Under the pieces are notes generated by a model. It did not search any database. It was not told where the DNA came from and saw nothing but the letters and a program-made list of their open reading frames with translations. The translations under genes were made by a program, and so were the position numbers. Below are positions 47,519-59,661 of a stretch of 64,000 nucleotides of DNA, in pieces. The stretch lies in NCBI RefSeq assembly GCF_002994745.2, contig NC_037088.1, positions 57,120,397 through 57,184,396 on the forward strand, written 5' to 3'. The DNA comes from Rosa chinensis. Taxonomy: Eukaryota > Streptophyta > Magnoliopsida > Rosales > Rosaceae. Position 1 is the stretch's first letter, and every line of letters starts with the position of its first letter.

Positions 47519-49492
47519 GACAGGGGGATCCCTTATCTCCCTACCTCTTTCTTCTTGGAGCGGAAGGTTTTTCGGCCTTGTTGCGGCAGAAACAAGCGTC
47601 TGGTTTGTTACCCGGGATTGAGGTGTGTCCTAATGCTCCCGCTGTGAATCATTTGTTATTTGCGGATGACAATATGCTCTATGCACAGGCTTCTATTGGG
47701 GCATGTCAAGAGCTCTTGGAAGTACTGACAATTTATAGGCGAGCTTCGGGGCAATTGGTTAACTTTGCCAAAAGCTCGGTGGTTTTTAGCAAGAATGTAT
47801 CCGAGGAGGTGAGGGAGGAGATCTCGGGTACCTTGGGTGTGGAGGTTGTAGCCTCACATGAGAGGTATCTCGGGTTACCCACTTACGTGGGACGCAAGAA
47901 AACTTCAACCTTCCATTATATCAAGGAAAGGTTGGGGAAGAAGTTGTATGTTTGGCAAGGTAAGCTATTGAGTGGGGCAGGGAAAGACATTTTGATACGT
48001 GTAGTAGCACAGGCACTTCCTACGTACGCTATGAGTGTCTTTCAGTTGACCAAGAGTTTCTGTGATGACTTGGAACAAATGTGCGCCAGATTCTGGTGGG
48101 GCAGTACATTGGATAAACGGAAGATTCATTGGAAAAATTGGAATGTGTTGTGTAATCCAAAGGAAGAAGGTGGGTTAGGGTTCCGGAGCCTGTCCAATTT
48201 TAACTCGGCTATGTTGGCCAAGCAAGCTTGGCGTATTTTAACTAATCCCTTGTCTTTAATTGCTCGGTTCTACAAAGCAAAATACTATCCTGACTGCTCT
48301 TTTTGGGAGGCTTTACCGCATGCTAATCCTTCGTACTCATGGAGGAGTATCTTTTCCACAAGAGAGCTGCTTCAAGAAAACTGTGTTTGGCAAGTGGGTA
48401 ATGGAGATTTAATCAATATATTTATGGATTGTTGGGTATCGTCTTTACCAGGTGGTAGACCGGCAATTTCGGCGTTGGCTATTGCAGAGGTCGCAAAAGT
48501 GGATGATCTATTGGTGGCTCTGGGGATGTGGAATGTTCCCTTGATTAACAGGTTGTTTTCGGATGTGGAAGCAGCGGCAATTATGGCTATTCCCTTGAGC
48601 AGTAGGAATGTGGTGGACCGTTTGGTTTGGAAGTTATCACGGGATAGGCAGTTCTCGGTAAAGACTGCTTATCGCTACGCTTTTGCTCATTCCTCAAGTT
48701 TTTGCCCTTTGCCTTTGCCGGTGGGGAGTGCTTTATGGAAGAAGTTTTGGAAGGTGGCTATACCGAACAAAGCAAAGATACATATGTGACGAGTGTGCCT
48801 TGACATTCTGCCATCTTTAGGCAGTGTGGCTACGAGGAGGGTTGTGTTGGACTCTCAGGAGTGTGTGCTATGTGCTGCTCATAATGAAACGACGCTCCAT
48901 CTTTGTAGGGAGTGTCAGTTCACAAAATCGGTAGTGCAAACCAATGTTGTCCTTCAACTGGTATGCTATGATCCTAAGATCGCGTATGGGGATGTTCTTT
49001 GTTGGTTGCAGCGGTGTGCCCAAGCTCTTTCTTCTCTTCAGTTTGGGGAATTGTTGTTTTTGCTTTGGGAAGTATGGAAGGAACAAAATGACAGGGTCTG
49101 GAAACAGAAAAGAAGGGAGGCCGGTGATGTGTGTTTGGGATTGATATCCCGTTTACAGGAATTTCGGTTTCATAACTTGATGCCTCCCCGCAGGCGTATT
49201 GCTACTTCAAGGGCAGTTCGGTGGGTTGCCCCACTAGTAGGTTTTCTGAAAATAAATGTGGATGGAGCCTTCCATCATCAAACTAGTGCAGGTCGATTGT
49301 GTTTTGCGATCAGGGATTAATGGGGTACTATGTTGGCAGGGGGGTCGTGTCCTTTGCGTGGTTTGATTTCTCCTGAACATGCGGAGGTGTTGGCATGCCT
49401 CCATGCTTTGGAATTCGCTCGCAATTATGGCTTTGGTCCAGCACTCTTGGAGACTGATGCTATGGAGGTGCACCGGCAACTTATGGCCTGCA
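47470..49492 (+). pseudogene. LINE ORF2 part 2: reverse transcriptase catalytic core, zinc region, RNase H start
   Basis: In the second frame are G-L-R-Q-G-D-P-L-S-P-Y-L-F and the catalytic L-L-F-A-D-D-N-M-L-Y. Then comes a plant LINE C-terminal region with C-V-L-C...T-x-x-H-L-C-x-x-C. TGA at 48787-48789 (H-M-stop-R-V-C, probably from Trp) and TAA at 49318-49320 interrupt an otherwise continuous frame. RNase H begins with L-K-I-N-V-D-G-A-F and is split at 49493 by a hAT MITE. Confidence 0.9.
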
Positions 49493-50061
49493 TAGGGATG
49501 GCAATGGGGCGGGTTGGGGATGAAGATCACAATACCATCCCCATCCCCGAGGTCATTTTCTACCCGCATCCCTGCCCCAACCCCCAATAAAAATATATTG
49601 GGGATTTCCCGTCCCCATCCCTATTGGGGACTAAACCTCCAAACCCGCCCCAAATCCCCAATAAGAATTTAATAAATAAAATAATTTTTTCTCATATTTG
49701 CCTTTTTAAAAATCAAAATCTACAACAAATAAATTTAAAATATGATTAAATTCATAAATCATAATTCAGTGAGTGCAAAAATCAAAACACTGTTAAAGTA
49801 AAAGTGTAGCCATTAATGTATATATTTCTGATTTATATTATAAAAAATAAATTAAAAAATATATATAAGTTAACCATATGTATATATTATTGGGGCGGGT
49901 TTGGGGATGGGGATCACAATACCATCCCCGCCCCATCCCCAATCTTAGATAGCGGGGATTGGGGATCCCCATCCCCATTCCCCATTTGTCCCCGAATTCT
50001 CCCCCATTAGGGGCGGGTATCCAATGGAGCTCCTCCCCACTAGGGATTTTTGTCATCCCTA
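49493..50061. mobile_element. hAT-type MITE inserted in the LINE RNase H
   Basis: The termini are TAGGGATGGCAA and TTGTCATCCCTA, inverted with one mismatch. The 8-bp duplication GGCCTGCA flanks it (49485-49492 and 50062-50069), the size used by hAT elements. GC-rich arms full of GGGGATGGGGAT and CCCCATCCCC words surround an AT-rich centre. RNase H coding resumes directly after it. Confidence 0.92.
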
Positions 50062-50288
50062 GGCCTGCAACTCGGCCAATACTTCTGCACTGGGCAGGAT
50101 TTACGAGGATGTGGGGGTCCTTCTGGAAGGTCAGCCTGGTATGCAGGTGTGTCATGTTGGTCGTCAAGGCAATAGAGTAGCACATCAGTTGGCTACACGA
50201 GCTTGTGGTCTTGGTGAGGCTCAATTTTATTTTATTGCTCCTGCGTTTCTTATAGCTGCTGTCATAGCAGATTTCTGTACTGTGTAAT
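50062..50288 (+). pseudogene. LINE RNase H, C-terminal end
   Basis: After the MITE the frame continues with H-V-G-R-Q-G-N-R-V-A-H-Q-L-A-T-R-A-C-G, the conserved end of plant LINE RNase H, then L-I-A-A-V-I-A-D-F-C-T-V-stop. Poly(A) follows. Confidence 0.85.
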
Positions 50289-50351
50289 TTCTTTCTATTT
50301 AATAAAGAGTTGACATTGTTGGATTCAAAAAAAAAAACTTTGCTTTGCTAC

Positions 50352-51001
50352 TTATTGATTGAAGACTTTCTCCAGGCTAATCATAAAATCATCACCAACA
50401 AGTTTTGGACCAATGCGCTGACTGTTCATGAGTCATGGCAGTAGCAATGAGAGTAGAGATCATGGGTACTGGACAGACGAGTAATTTTTTTTTTTGAATC
50501 AAGCCAGAATAGACCGTTATATACCCTCGGGACAGACGAGTAATTGTTCTAGACTTCTACTTAAAAATGGGTTCAAATCATTTAAAAAAGAAGAAGAAGA
50601 AGCCAGACAACTATATCCCACTACAAATGGGTTTAAATCACATCAGCGTCAGAACTCGGAAGGCTCTGGCTTTTCCCCTTGCGTATAGAACCTTGCAAAA
50701 AATCTCTCTTTTCTCAAGTCTCTCTCTCTCTCTATCTCCCAAAGCTCTCATCTTTGTTTTATTTTATTTCTCTCTTCATCAAACTTCCTCTCTGTAAGTC
50801 ATAATTACTGCTGCTTTACTCTCCTTCTTGACTCTTTTCAACTTCATCTTCCTCTCTGTGAACCCAACACGACTCTGACTCTGCATCACTTAATACAGCT
50901 CTTGTTATATAAAAATCAACCAACCCTTGTAGAGGGCCATTCTCTTCTTCTTCTTCAGTTTTTGAGCAAGCAAAAATGTGTTCAACTTGTTTGGTCTGAG
51001 A
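50352..51001 (+). promoter_or_regulatory. Upstream region of copy H, mosaic of E/G-type promoter and F-type leader
   Basis: Around 50640-50710 the sequence matches the E/G promoter (GAAGGCTCTGGCTTTT...GCGTATAGAACCTTGCAAAAAATC, with TATAGAA at 50684-50690). From about 50820 to 51022 it matches the F leader (AGAGGGCCATTCTCTTCTTC...TTGGTCTGAGAATGGGCGGA). Confidence 0.65.
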
Positions 51002-52690
51002 ATGGGCGGAGGAGGAGAGGGTCTTGACCAGATTATCCGAAACCCCGCCAACACCATTTTTGGTAAACCCATCAGTACTCCACTTACACAATCAATTTAC
51101 TCTCCTTGTTCTCATTATTGCAACTTATTTCATTCTTGTCTATAACTCACTATTTACAGAGTTCTTAATTCATGGCAGAGTAAGAGACTAGTACTGAAAG
51201 AATTTGAATTAGTATTAGATTTTTCGTCATATATGTAACAGAAGTTAATAATATAGTTAATGACTGATGTTCATATAAGCTATATCATATGATCTATTTC
51301 ATGGTGATGATTATAGTTTGAAACCAATTTGTAGATGCAAAGAGGTTAATTGGCAGTGATGCTTGTGTCCAAAATGACATGAAGCTCTGGCCATTCAAGG
51401 TTACAAAAGGTTCGGAGGACAAGCCTATGATTGTGGTTACCCAGGAGGGTAAAGAAAAAAGATTTGCTGCAGAGGATATCTCATCCATGGTTCTTTCAAA
51501 GATGCGGGAGGTTGCTGAGGCCTACCTCGGCTCAACTGTGAAGAACGCAGTTATCACTGTCCCTGCATACTTCAATAATTCACAGCGGCGGGCTACATAT
51601 AAGGCAGGTACTACCGCTGGCCTAAATGTGATGCGTATAATAAATGAACCAACTGCCGCAGCAATTGCTTATGGCCTTAACAAGAAAACTGGCTGGTATA
51701 GCAAGAGAAATGTGGTAATATTTGATTTGGGAGGTGGTACTTTAGATGTGTCGCTGCTTAGCATAGGGGGTGATGTTTTTGAAGTGAAGGCCACTTCTGG
51801 AGACACTCATCTCGGAGGTGAAGACTTTGATAACAAAATGGTGAATTATTGCGTTGAGGAATTTAAGAGGAAGCATCAATTGGACGTCAGTGGTAACACC
51901 AGAGCGCTAATGAGGATAAGAAATGCATGTGAAAAGGCAAAGAAGAGGCTTTCATTTGCTTGTTCTGTTGACATTGAAATTGATTGTTTGTTCTCGAGTA
52001 CTGATTTCTATATAACATTTACTCGTGACAAATTTGAACACATCAACATGGATTTGTTTAACAAGTGTATGGAGCCAGTGGAGAAGTGTTTGGGGGATGC
52101 TAAAATGGATACAAGCAGTGTCGATGATATTGTTCTTATTGGAGGCTCTTCTAGAATTCCCAGGGTGCAGCAGCTATTGCAGGATGTGTTCAAAGGGAAG
52201 GAGCTTTGCAAAGGAATAAATCGTGAAGATGCTGTGGCTTATTGTGCAGCTGTTCAAGCAGCAGTCTTGAATGGGAATGGAAATGGAACTGGAAAGCTTA
52301 AAGATTTCACTCTCATGGATGTCACCCCAATGTCCCTTGGGGTTAGGACTGAGAGACCTAATAGTAATAATATGTGTGTCGTGATTCCGAGACACACTAG
52401 GATTCCCATCATAAAGAGCAAAACTTTTGATACTTCCAAAGACAACCAAATTTCATGTGTGTTTGATAGTTTTGAGGGCGAGAGTGAAACAGCATTAGAG
52501 AATAATCTCTTGGGTAGCTTTAGCCTCCACGACCTTCCTCCAGCTCCCTAGCGTGCAGTAAACTTCAATGTTTGCTTTGATATTGATGCGAATGGTATCT
52601 TGAGGGTTTCTGCTGAGGAGAAATCTACCGGCTAGAAAGAAGGGATTACAGTTACTAGTGACAGAAGAACTTTAAGAATTGAGAAGATGA
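51002..52690 (+). pseudogene. Hsp70 copy H, lacking the phosphate-1 region and with late stops
   Basis: Exon 1 (51002-51062) is only 61 bp: M-G-G-G-G-E-G joins directly to L-D-Q-I-I-R-N-P-A-N-T-I-F. An in-frame deletion of about 50 codons has therefore removed [12 protein letters not shown]. Exon 2 starts at 51335, lacks three residues after L-I-G, and is then open to TAG at 52549-52551, with [17 protein letters not shown] and G-G-S-S-R-I-P-R intact. A possible 425-residue product would lack the ATP phosphate-binding loop and the last strands of the substrate-binding domain. Homology continues past the stop, with another at about 52633, to about 52690. Confidence 0.85.
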
Positions 52691-53560
52691 GGTAAGATAT
52701 GATAAGGCTGAAATATCATACATATACTATAGAATCAATTTCATGTTTTGTGGGCTTTGCTATGTTCCTAAGTTGTTTTACTTATTCCAGGTGAGCTGAA
52801 GTCTCCATTTGGTGATCAAGTGAGGCAGTAGGTGGACGATCTTCTTTTGCTGTGATGGTCCCTTTTGTTAATAGACTTGCCTTGTTATGCTAATAGATAT
52901 CCCTGGTTGAGTACTGGAGTACTAAAATTATCAAAGTAATCATGTATTTGAATTCTGTAATTTTATGACAACTCAATGCATGAGCATTGATACTCAACAG
53001 TATACTGAGTCCTTATTGCTCTGATAACATGCTTCACTGTAGGATTAGGATTAGTATCCTTAATTGATATACTATTTGACAAGAATTGTTGCCAAGTCTA
53101 ATTTGACTCTTTTGGAATCTAAAGGAGACGAAGTACTGTGAAGAAATAAAAGAAAAAGAAAATCTATAAATGTGAATAGCATAGAAATGTTGATGTGATT
53201 TTTGTAAAGCATCCCACATCATAAATGCAATTTACACTCATATCACATGTAGAACTCATGGTACCAAACCACCAAGTATGAAGTATTTGTTCAATTCATG
53301 TCATCACCAACTGTACCTTAGTAAATATTTCTTTCATTACAGTACAGTTAATTGATAGTTTATGTTTGCATGATGGTATTACCCCAAGTAACTTGAATGG
53401 TAGCCCGGTCGCCCATTCTTTTATTAGCAGAGCTAACCTTGTTATTCTGTTAGCTTAAAATGTTTCTGCTAGCATGTGCAACCTGTAGAGAAACGATCAA
53501 GGTGCTAACATGGACATAAGCTGTCCATTTCTGTTTATAAATTCTCGAGGTGTGACAGCT
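52691..53560. other. 3' flank of copy H
   Basis: No gene is recognised. The stretch near 53490-53560 contains small Hsp70-like words (CTAACATGGACATAAGC) and then ATTCTCGAGGTGTGACAGCT, interrupted by copia element 3. Confidence 0.5.
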
Positions 53561-53565
53561 ATATA

Positions 53566-53771
53566 TGTTAGGAAATCAATCATGTTAAGAAAGTAATCCT
53601 AAATATCCTCTGTATGATCTGTAGATATCCGTTACTTTTGTATTCCTTTATTATAGCTTGATTATAGGATAAGTGAGATTAGTTACCTTATGAATAGGTT
53701 TGTACCCTCTATATGTAATCTGTATGTAATCGACAATGTATCAATGCAATATCATCTTTCTCATTCTTTCA
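53566..53771 (+). repeat. Copia element 3, 5' LTR
   Basis: 206 bp, TG...CA, followed immediately by TGGTATCAGAGC at 53772. Confidence 0.95.
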
Positions 53772-53852
53772 TGGTATCAGAGCAGGACTAAAATCCTGAC
53801 TCCATAGCCGCTGCACCTTATCTTTCGTGCAACGAATTTTCTTCTCATTACG

Positions 53853-56800
53853 TTGTACTCTATATCTCGTACAACAATCCTTAATCTCGTTTCCATGGGA
53901 AATCAAAAATTCAGATCATTTTTCATTGATCATTCTGATCATCCGGTCTTGGTGATAGTGTTCAACCAACATAATCGACCAAACCAATCTAATCGGCAAA
54001 ACGGTTCCTCCGGTTGCAGTCCTCTCTCTGAGCAACAACTTCAACAAGTTTTGGCTATTTTGAATCACAAAGTATCTGATGATTCTTTTAGTCCTCAATC
54101 ACATTCAGCTACCGTCGTTGTTAGGAGCAGCAAGCCCAATCAGTCTAATTCACAAGCCAACGCTGCTGTAACTAAACCAGGTTTATCTAAGATCGCTTCC
54201 CGCAACTGGATCATTGACAGCGGGGCGACGGATCACATCTCTTCATCTCCAAAATTATTTTCTCATAAAAGTAAAAATTGTTCATTGCCTCCTGTGTTAT
54301 TACCTAGCGGAGAGAAGGCTAATATTGTTGCAAAAGGATCATTGCCTCTAAATTCTGTGTATTATCTGCGTGATGTATTATGTGTGCCTACATTCAAAGT
54401 TGATCTATTATCGGTCAGTCGTCTGACAAGGGGCTTGAATTGTTCAGTGACATTTTTCCCATATTGGTGTGTTTTGCAGGATCTGGCTACAAGGAGGATG
54501 ATTGGTTTGGGTAAGCAGCGTGATGGATTATACTACTTAGTAGCATTGGCAACGAAGAAAACCTTGACCAATTCCAATTCATCACCAAACCATCTACCAG
54601 CCTGCAACCTCACAACCTCCTCTACTAATCTCTGGCATAGCCGTTTAGGTCATGTTTCTCATTCCCCGTTAAAATTCATTGCTAAGAATTTCTTAAATCT
54701 TTCAGTTCAGCCTATCGATGCTTGCCCTATTTGTCCTTTGGCTAAGCAACATCGCTTGCCATTTGGTGTTAGTTCCATTTCATCTGAAAAACCGTTTGAT
54801 TTAATCCATTGTGATATTTGGGGTCGATATAAACACTCTTCTCTTTCTGGTGCTCATTACTTTCTAACTATCGTTGATGATTATACTCGTTTTACTTGGA
54901 TATTCTTAATGAGACACAAAAGTGAAACACAATCACTTTTGAAGCATTTTTTTCGCTATGTGTCTACTCAATTTTCATCACATATTAAGACTTTTCGAAG
55001 TGACAATGGTGCTGAATTTCTCTCACTCCAATCTTTCTTCAAGGATAATGGTGTTATTTTCCAACATTCCTGTGTTTACACGCCTCAACAGAATGGGGTA
55101 GTGGAACGCAAACATCGCCACATTTTGCAAGTTGCACGGGCTTTGAAATTTCATGCTCACCTCCCTACACAATTTTGGGGAGAGTGCGTTCTTTCTGCCA
55201 TTCATATCATCAATCGTCTTCCAACTCCTCTTCTTTCTTTTCAAACTCCTTTTGAACGCCTTTACAATAAAATCCCTTCTTTTTCTCACCTTCGGACCAT
55301 TGGTTGTTTAGCTTACGCTACAAATCCTCGTGTTGTTCATAAATTTTCTCCTCGTTCCATCAAGTGCATCTTCATTGGTTATCCTGCTGGGCAAAAAGCT
55401 TACAAATTGTTTGATTTGTCGACTAGACGAATCTTTACTAGTCGAGACGTCATCTTTCACGAAACCATTTTTCCTTATGCCTCTGTTGAGCCCAATTCAG
55501 TTTTCCCTACTTTGGGGACCCCTTCAGGCCCAATTCCAACTTTAATCCCTGACCCAACTCCTTCCAACGTTGACTCTCCAATCCCAGTTACTTCTCAGAC
55601 CCCTTCGACCCCATCCCATCTTCCAGCCGTTCCACCATCTGCAATTTCTGCAATTGACCCTATACCAGACCAACCCGTACCCGCCTCATCCTTGCCGGCA
55701 CTCTCTCCGGCGCCTTCTACCCATTCCGATCTCCCAGCCACGTCTTCCTCTTCTTCCCAGTCCATCGCCCCAGAAACCGTTGACCTCGCGCCCCCGTCCT
55801 CTCCTCCTCCACCCCTTCGCACCTATGCTCGCCGTCCCACAACCCCAGCACCACCAGACCCACTCACCCACTCATCGACTTCCGACCACCCCGCCTCCCA
55901 TTCTCCTCCACCAGCCACTCTTCCTTTGCCCGTGCCCGACCCACCAGTAGCAGAGCCCCTTCGTCGCTCCAGCCGGACCACTGCTCCTCCGGTCAAATTC
56001 CGGGATTATATAGTCTCACAGGTCACGCTTCCCCGCTCCGATCAGTTATCCTCATTGTTTCCAGGTCCAACCAGCGGCACCCGCTATCCCCTCTGCAATT
56101 ATGTTTCGTATCACCGATGTACGCCTGCACACCAATCTTTCCTTGCTCAAATCAGTCACACCACCGAGCCCCGTTCCTATTCTGAGGCTATCTCCTATCC
56201 GGCATGGCAAGAGGCGATGCAGTCTGAATTGCAAGCTCTCCAAGACAACGGAACCTGGACTCTCACTCCTCTTCCGCTTGGTAAGACCCCAATTGATTGT
56301 CGATGGGTTTATAAAATTAAACATCGGGCTGATGGTTCCGTCGAATGATACAAAGCTCGCTTAGTTGCCAAAGGATTTACGCAGCTGGAGGGTGTTGATT
56401 ATCAAGACACTTTTTCTCCCACTGCCAAGATTATCTCTGTTCGATGTCTCCTTGCTTTGGCAGCAGCTCGTGGCTGGTCTCTTCACCAGTTGGACATCAA
56501 CAATGCTTTCTTGCACGGCGATCTTGAGGAAGAAATCTATATGTCTCCTCCGCCAGGGCTTCGGCGACAGGGGGAGGAACACTTAGTCTGCCGACTCCAC
56601 AAGTCGTTGTATGGCCTAAAGCAGGCGTCCCGTCAGTGGTTTGCTAAATTCTCAGAGCCTATTCAGTCTGCCGGATATGTACAATCAAGAGCTGACTACT
56701 CTTTGTTCACCAAGAAACACGGCAAGTCCTTTACTGCTCTCCTAATTTATGTTGATGATATTTTAATTACCGGAAATGATCCAGTGAGTATTGCTGCACT

Positions 56801-57701
56801 TAAGAATTTCCTCCATTCCCATTTCCGTATTAAAGATCTAGGAGACTTGAAATATTTTCTTGGTATTGAGGTTTCAACCTCTAGCAATGGGATCTTTATC
56901 TCTCAACGTAAATATGCATTAGAAATTGTCAAGGATGCAGGGTTAATAGGCGCAGCCCCTGCTGACAGCCCTATGGAAAGAGGTTTAAAATTGTCTGACA
57001 AAAGTGACTTGCTAAAAGATCCAGCTCGTTACCGAAGACTTGTTGGGAGATTAATATATCTTACAGTTTCGAGACCAGACATTACATATTCGGTACATGT
57101 ACTAAGCAGGTTCATGCATCAGCCACGAAAGCTGCATATGGAAGCAGCTTTGCGTGTTGTCCGGTATATTAAGAAGGCACCAGGTCAAGGATTGTTCTTT
57201 TCTTCTAAAAGTGATTTTAGATTGCGTGCTTTCTGTGATTCTGATTGGGCAGGTTGTCCAATTACTAGGAGATCCACCTCAGGTTATTGTGTCTTTCTTG
57301 GTCCCTCATTGGTTTCATGGAGATCAAAGCGACAGAAAACTGTTTCCCTTTCTTCAGCTGAAGCAGAATATCGAGCAATGACTGGTGCTTGTTGTGAACT
57401 CACATGGCTTCGATATCTTCTCAAGGATTTGGGAGTATTGCATCAAGAACCAGCTCTTCTATATTGTGATAATAAAGCAGCGCTGCACATTGCAGCAAAT
57501 CCTGTCTTTCATGAGCGGACTCGACACATTGAAATGGACTGTCACTATATAAGAGATAAGATACAAGATGGATCTGTTGTCACGAAGTTTGTGGGTTCTA
57601 CACATCAATTGGCAGACGTTTTCACCAAAGCTTTGGGAAAGGAAATCTTCATTCCTATGGTTGGCAAGTTGGGAGTTAGAGACATTCACTCTCCAACTTG
57701 A
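53853..57701 (+). pseudogene. Copia 3 Pol polyprotein with one premature stop
   Basis: A single frame runs over the whole interval, broken only by TGA at 56346-56348 (S-V-E-stop-Y-K-A-R; the related copia 2 has Arg there, so CGA to TGA). The N-terminus jumps from a Gag start remnant (H-S-D-H-P-V-L-V) to the linker before protease, so the Gag core and CCHC knuckle are deleted. Intact motifs: protease D-S-G-A-T-D-H, pre-integrase L-W-H-S-R-L-G-H-V, integrase H-C-D-I-W-G, S-D-N-G-A-E-F and P-Q-Q-N-G-V-V-E-R-K, reverse transcriptase K-G-F-T-Q-L-E-G and Y-V-D-D-I-L-I-T-G, RNase H S-S-A-E-A-E-Y and C-D-N-K-A-A-L-H-I. It is closely related to copia 2 but has a different LTR. Confidence 0.93.
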
Positions 57702-57708
57702 GGGGGAG

Positions 57709-57914
57709 TGTTAGGAAATCAATCATGTTAAGAAAGTAATCCTAAATATCCTCTGTATGATCTGTAGATATCCGTTACTTTTGTATTCCTTTATTATAGC
57801 TTGATTATAGGATAAGTGAGATTAGTTACCTTATGAATAGGTTTGTACCCTCTATATGTAATCTGTATGTAATCGACAATGTATCAACGCAATATCATCT
57901 TTCTCATTCTTTCA
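57709..57914 (+). repeat. Copia element 3, 3' LTR
   Basis: 206 bp, preceded by AGGGGGAG. One substitution relative to the 5' LTR near its right end (ATCAACGC against ATCAATGC). Confidence 0.95.
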
Positions 57915-58421
57915 ATATATTCAAGAATGTCTTCAAACTGCAGTCTTTAGTGGAAGTCTAATCGAGGAGATTTTCTTCAACGTCACCCTGTTTTCATTTC
58001 AGGGTAGTGCTAGTAGTACAAGTTAGTGAAGCTCTGAGCATAAGCCACCTTCCTCTGCAGTTGTTTGTTGTTATTTTGTTTATAAAACAAGTTTACATTT
58101 TTCTTATGTAAATTCCGTTTACAGCTACATTGGGAAATCGGTCACGCAGGAGCGAGATTTCTCTGACATTTACATCAGACAACAAATTGCTTGTCCATTT
58201 CCAACCCTATCTTTCCCAAATGCATCTCTCAGCTGGTAAGCTTGGACAGGTTTCTGTATGCATTTGACTTGGTTTTTTGTTTCTAAATAAATGGGGCATA
58301 GATTAAAAATTATAGGCACAGAATCAATGGATCTTGTATTTTGGGTAGTTCTTGTTATTTTGCAGAACAAATGAAGTTGTGTAAGTCAATGGTTGAGTTG
58401 TCAGAGTTGGGTAGTAATCAT
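57915..58421 (+). other. Diverged copy of the E'/I 3' flank behind H
   Basis: Segments such as ATGTCTTCAA, TTTCTTATGTAAATTCCGTT, GGGAAATCGGTCACGCAGG and TTGTATTTTGGGTAG align in order with 24140-24690 behind E', so this is the old shared neighbour fragment. No intact frame is present. Confidence 0.5.
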
Positions 58422-58679
58422 TATAAATTTAAGGGTTAATTACATATAAGTGCATCTTTGAAGGTTTCTTTAGCCATAAGGCCACCAACTAGTTTTTTCC
58501 CTCATAAGGCCACTAGATTAAAAAGAGTGTTATATTTTAGATATTAAAAACCAACATATTTACATAAATGCCACTAAAGTACAAAGTCAACAATCATTCT
58601 CTCTCTCTTCTCCGGAGAGGTCTCCGGTCAATCCCGGCGGGTCTCCGGTCAACTCCGACCAACTTCCGGCGAACTCCGA

Positions 58680-59230
58680 CGGGTCTCCGGCGACCACAAA
58701 GCTACTGTCACAAACACCAAAAGCTACTGTTGCTAGCAACAAAAGCTACTCTGGTGAGATTTCCGGCGAGCTCACAAAAACTACTGTCACTAGCAACAAA
58801 AGCTACTGTCAATAACAAAATATATTCTCCCCAAAATCAAAAGTTGTCACTAGCAATAAAAGCTACTGTGGTGAGATTTCCGGCGACCTCCGGCGATGTC
58901 ACAAAAGCTACTGTCACCAGCAACAAATGGTACGCTCCCCAAAATCTAAAGCTACTTTCACCAACACAAAAAGCTATTGTCACCGACAAAAAAAACTACT
59001 TTCACCAACAAAAAAAAAAACTACTTTCACCAAAATCTAAAGCTACTTTCACCAACACAAAAAGCTACTGTCACCGACACAAAAAACTACTTTCACCAGC
59101 AACAAAAAAAACTACTCTCACCAGTAATTAAAGCTACTCTCACTATCACCAAAAGCTACTATCAAGTAGAACAAAAACTACACTGACCAACACAAAAACC
59201 TACTATCACAAATATCAAAAGCTACTACCA
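58680..59230. repeat. Short tandem repeat, AAAGCTACTNTCACCAACA type
   Basis: About twenty degenerate copies of a 20-23 bp unit. A 187-codon open frame (58568-59131) runs through it and encodes a repetitive K-A-T-V-T-N-K-type peptide. I treat the frame as a by-product of the repeat. Confidence 0.85.
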
Positions 59231-59661
59231 TAGAAAAATTCACATTCATCAAAAAAAAAAAAATTACGGAAGCACATTAGCAGCGTATTACATGAATTAA
59301 TATAACGATTAATGCCTAAATTAGCAAGAACAGAAAACCTTGAAGACGAAAGTCTGCGAATCTACGCAGTGAATGCAGATCGAGTCACCGTGATCTCCTC
59401 TCTTTGGAGCTCAAAGGCCTGAACCGAACGCAAGCTGTTACACTCGACATTTCTAATCGAATCAAACCTGCAAAAATTCAAACGCGAAAATCAAAACAAA
59501 AAATCCACACATGATTTGTTCGATTCTACTAGAAATCCAAACATAATCGGATTTCTGAGCTGATCGACTCGAATCAAGCTCCAGCTTAGAAAACCGAAAA
59601 TTCGATCAAAAACTGAAAAAGACATCGGTTCAGTTTCTTGGCAGCCAAACAGCGAAGAGAT

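Larger units (their letters stand above)
45562..50335 (+). mobile_element. L1-type LINE (non-LTR retrotransposon), decayed
   Basis: The element contains endonuclease, reverse transcriptase, a C-terminal zinc-binding region and RNase H, and ends in AATAAAGAG...GGATTC and poly(A) at about 50326-50337. A 16-bp candidate target duplication with one mismatch, AACTTTG(T/C)TTTGCTAC, lies at 45546-45561 and 50336-50351, placing the 5' end near 45562; a start near 45640 is possible if that match is fortuitous. Frameshifts and stops make it non-autonomous. Confidence 0.85.
53566..57914 (+). mobile_element. Copia element 3, young Gag-deleted Ty1/copia retrotransposon
   Basis: The element runs from TGTTAGGAAA to CATTCTTTCA with duplication ATATA (53561-53565 and 57915-57919). 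The 206-bp LTRs differ at one position by eye. The primer-binding site TGGTATCAGAGC and polypurine tract AGGGGGAG are present. Most of Gag is missing. Confidence 0.95.

Noticed and set aside
58568..59131. 187-codon open frame as a gene
   Set aside because: It follows a 20-23 bp tandem repeat inside a Mutator-like element. The peptide is repetitive and has no promoter or homologue that I recognise.
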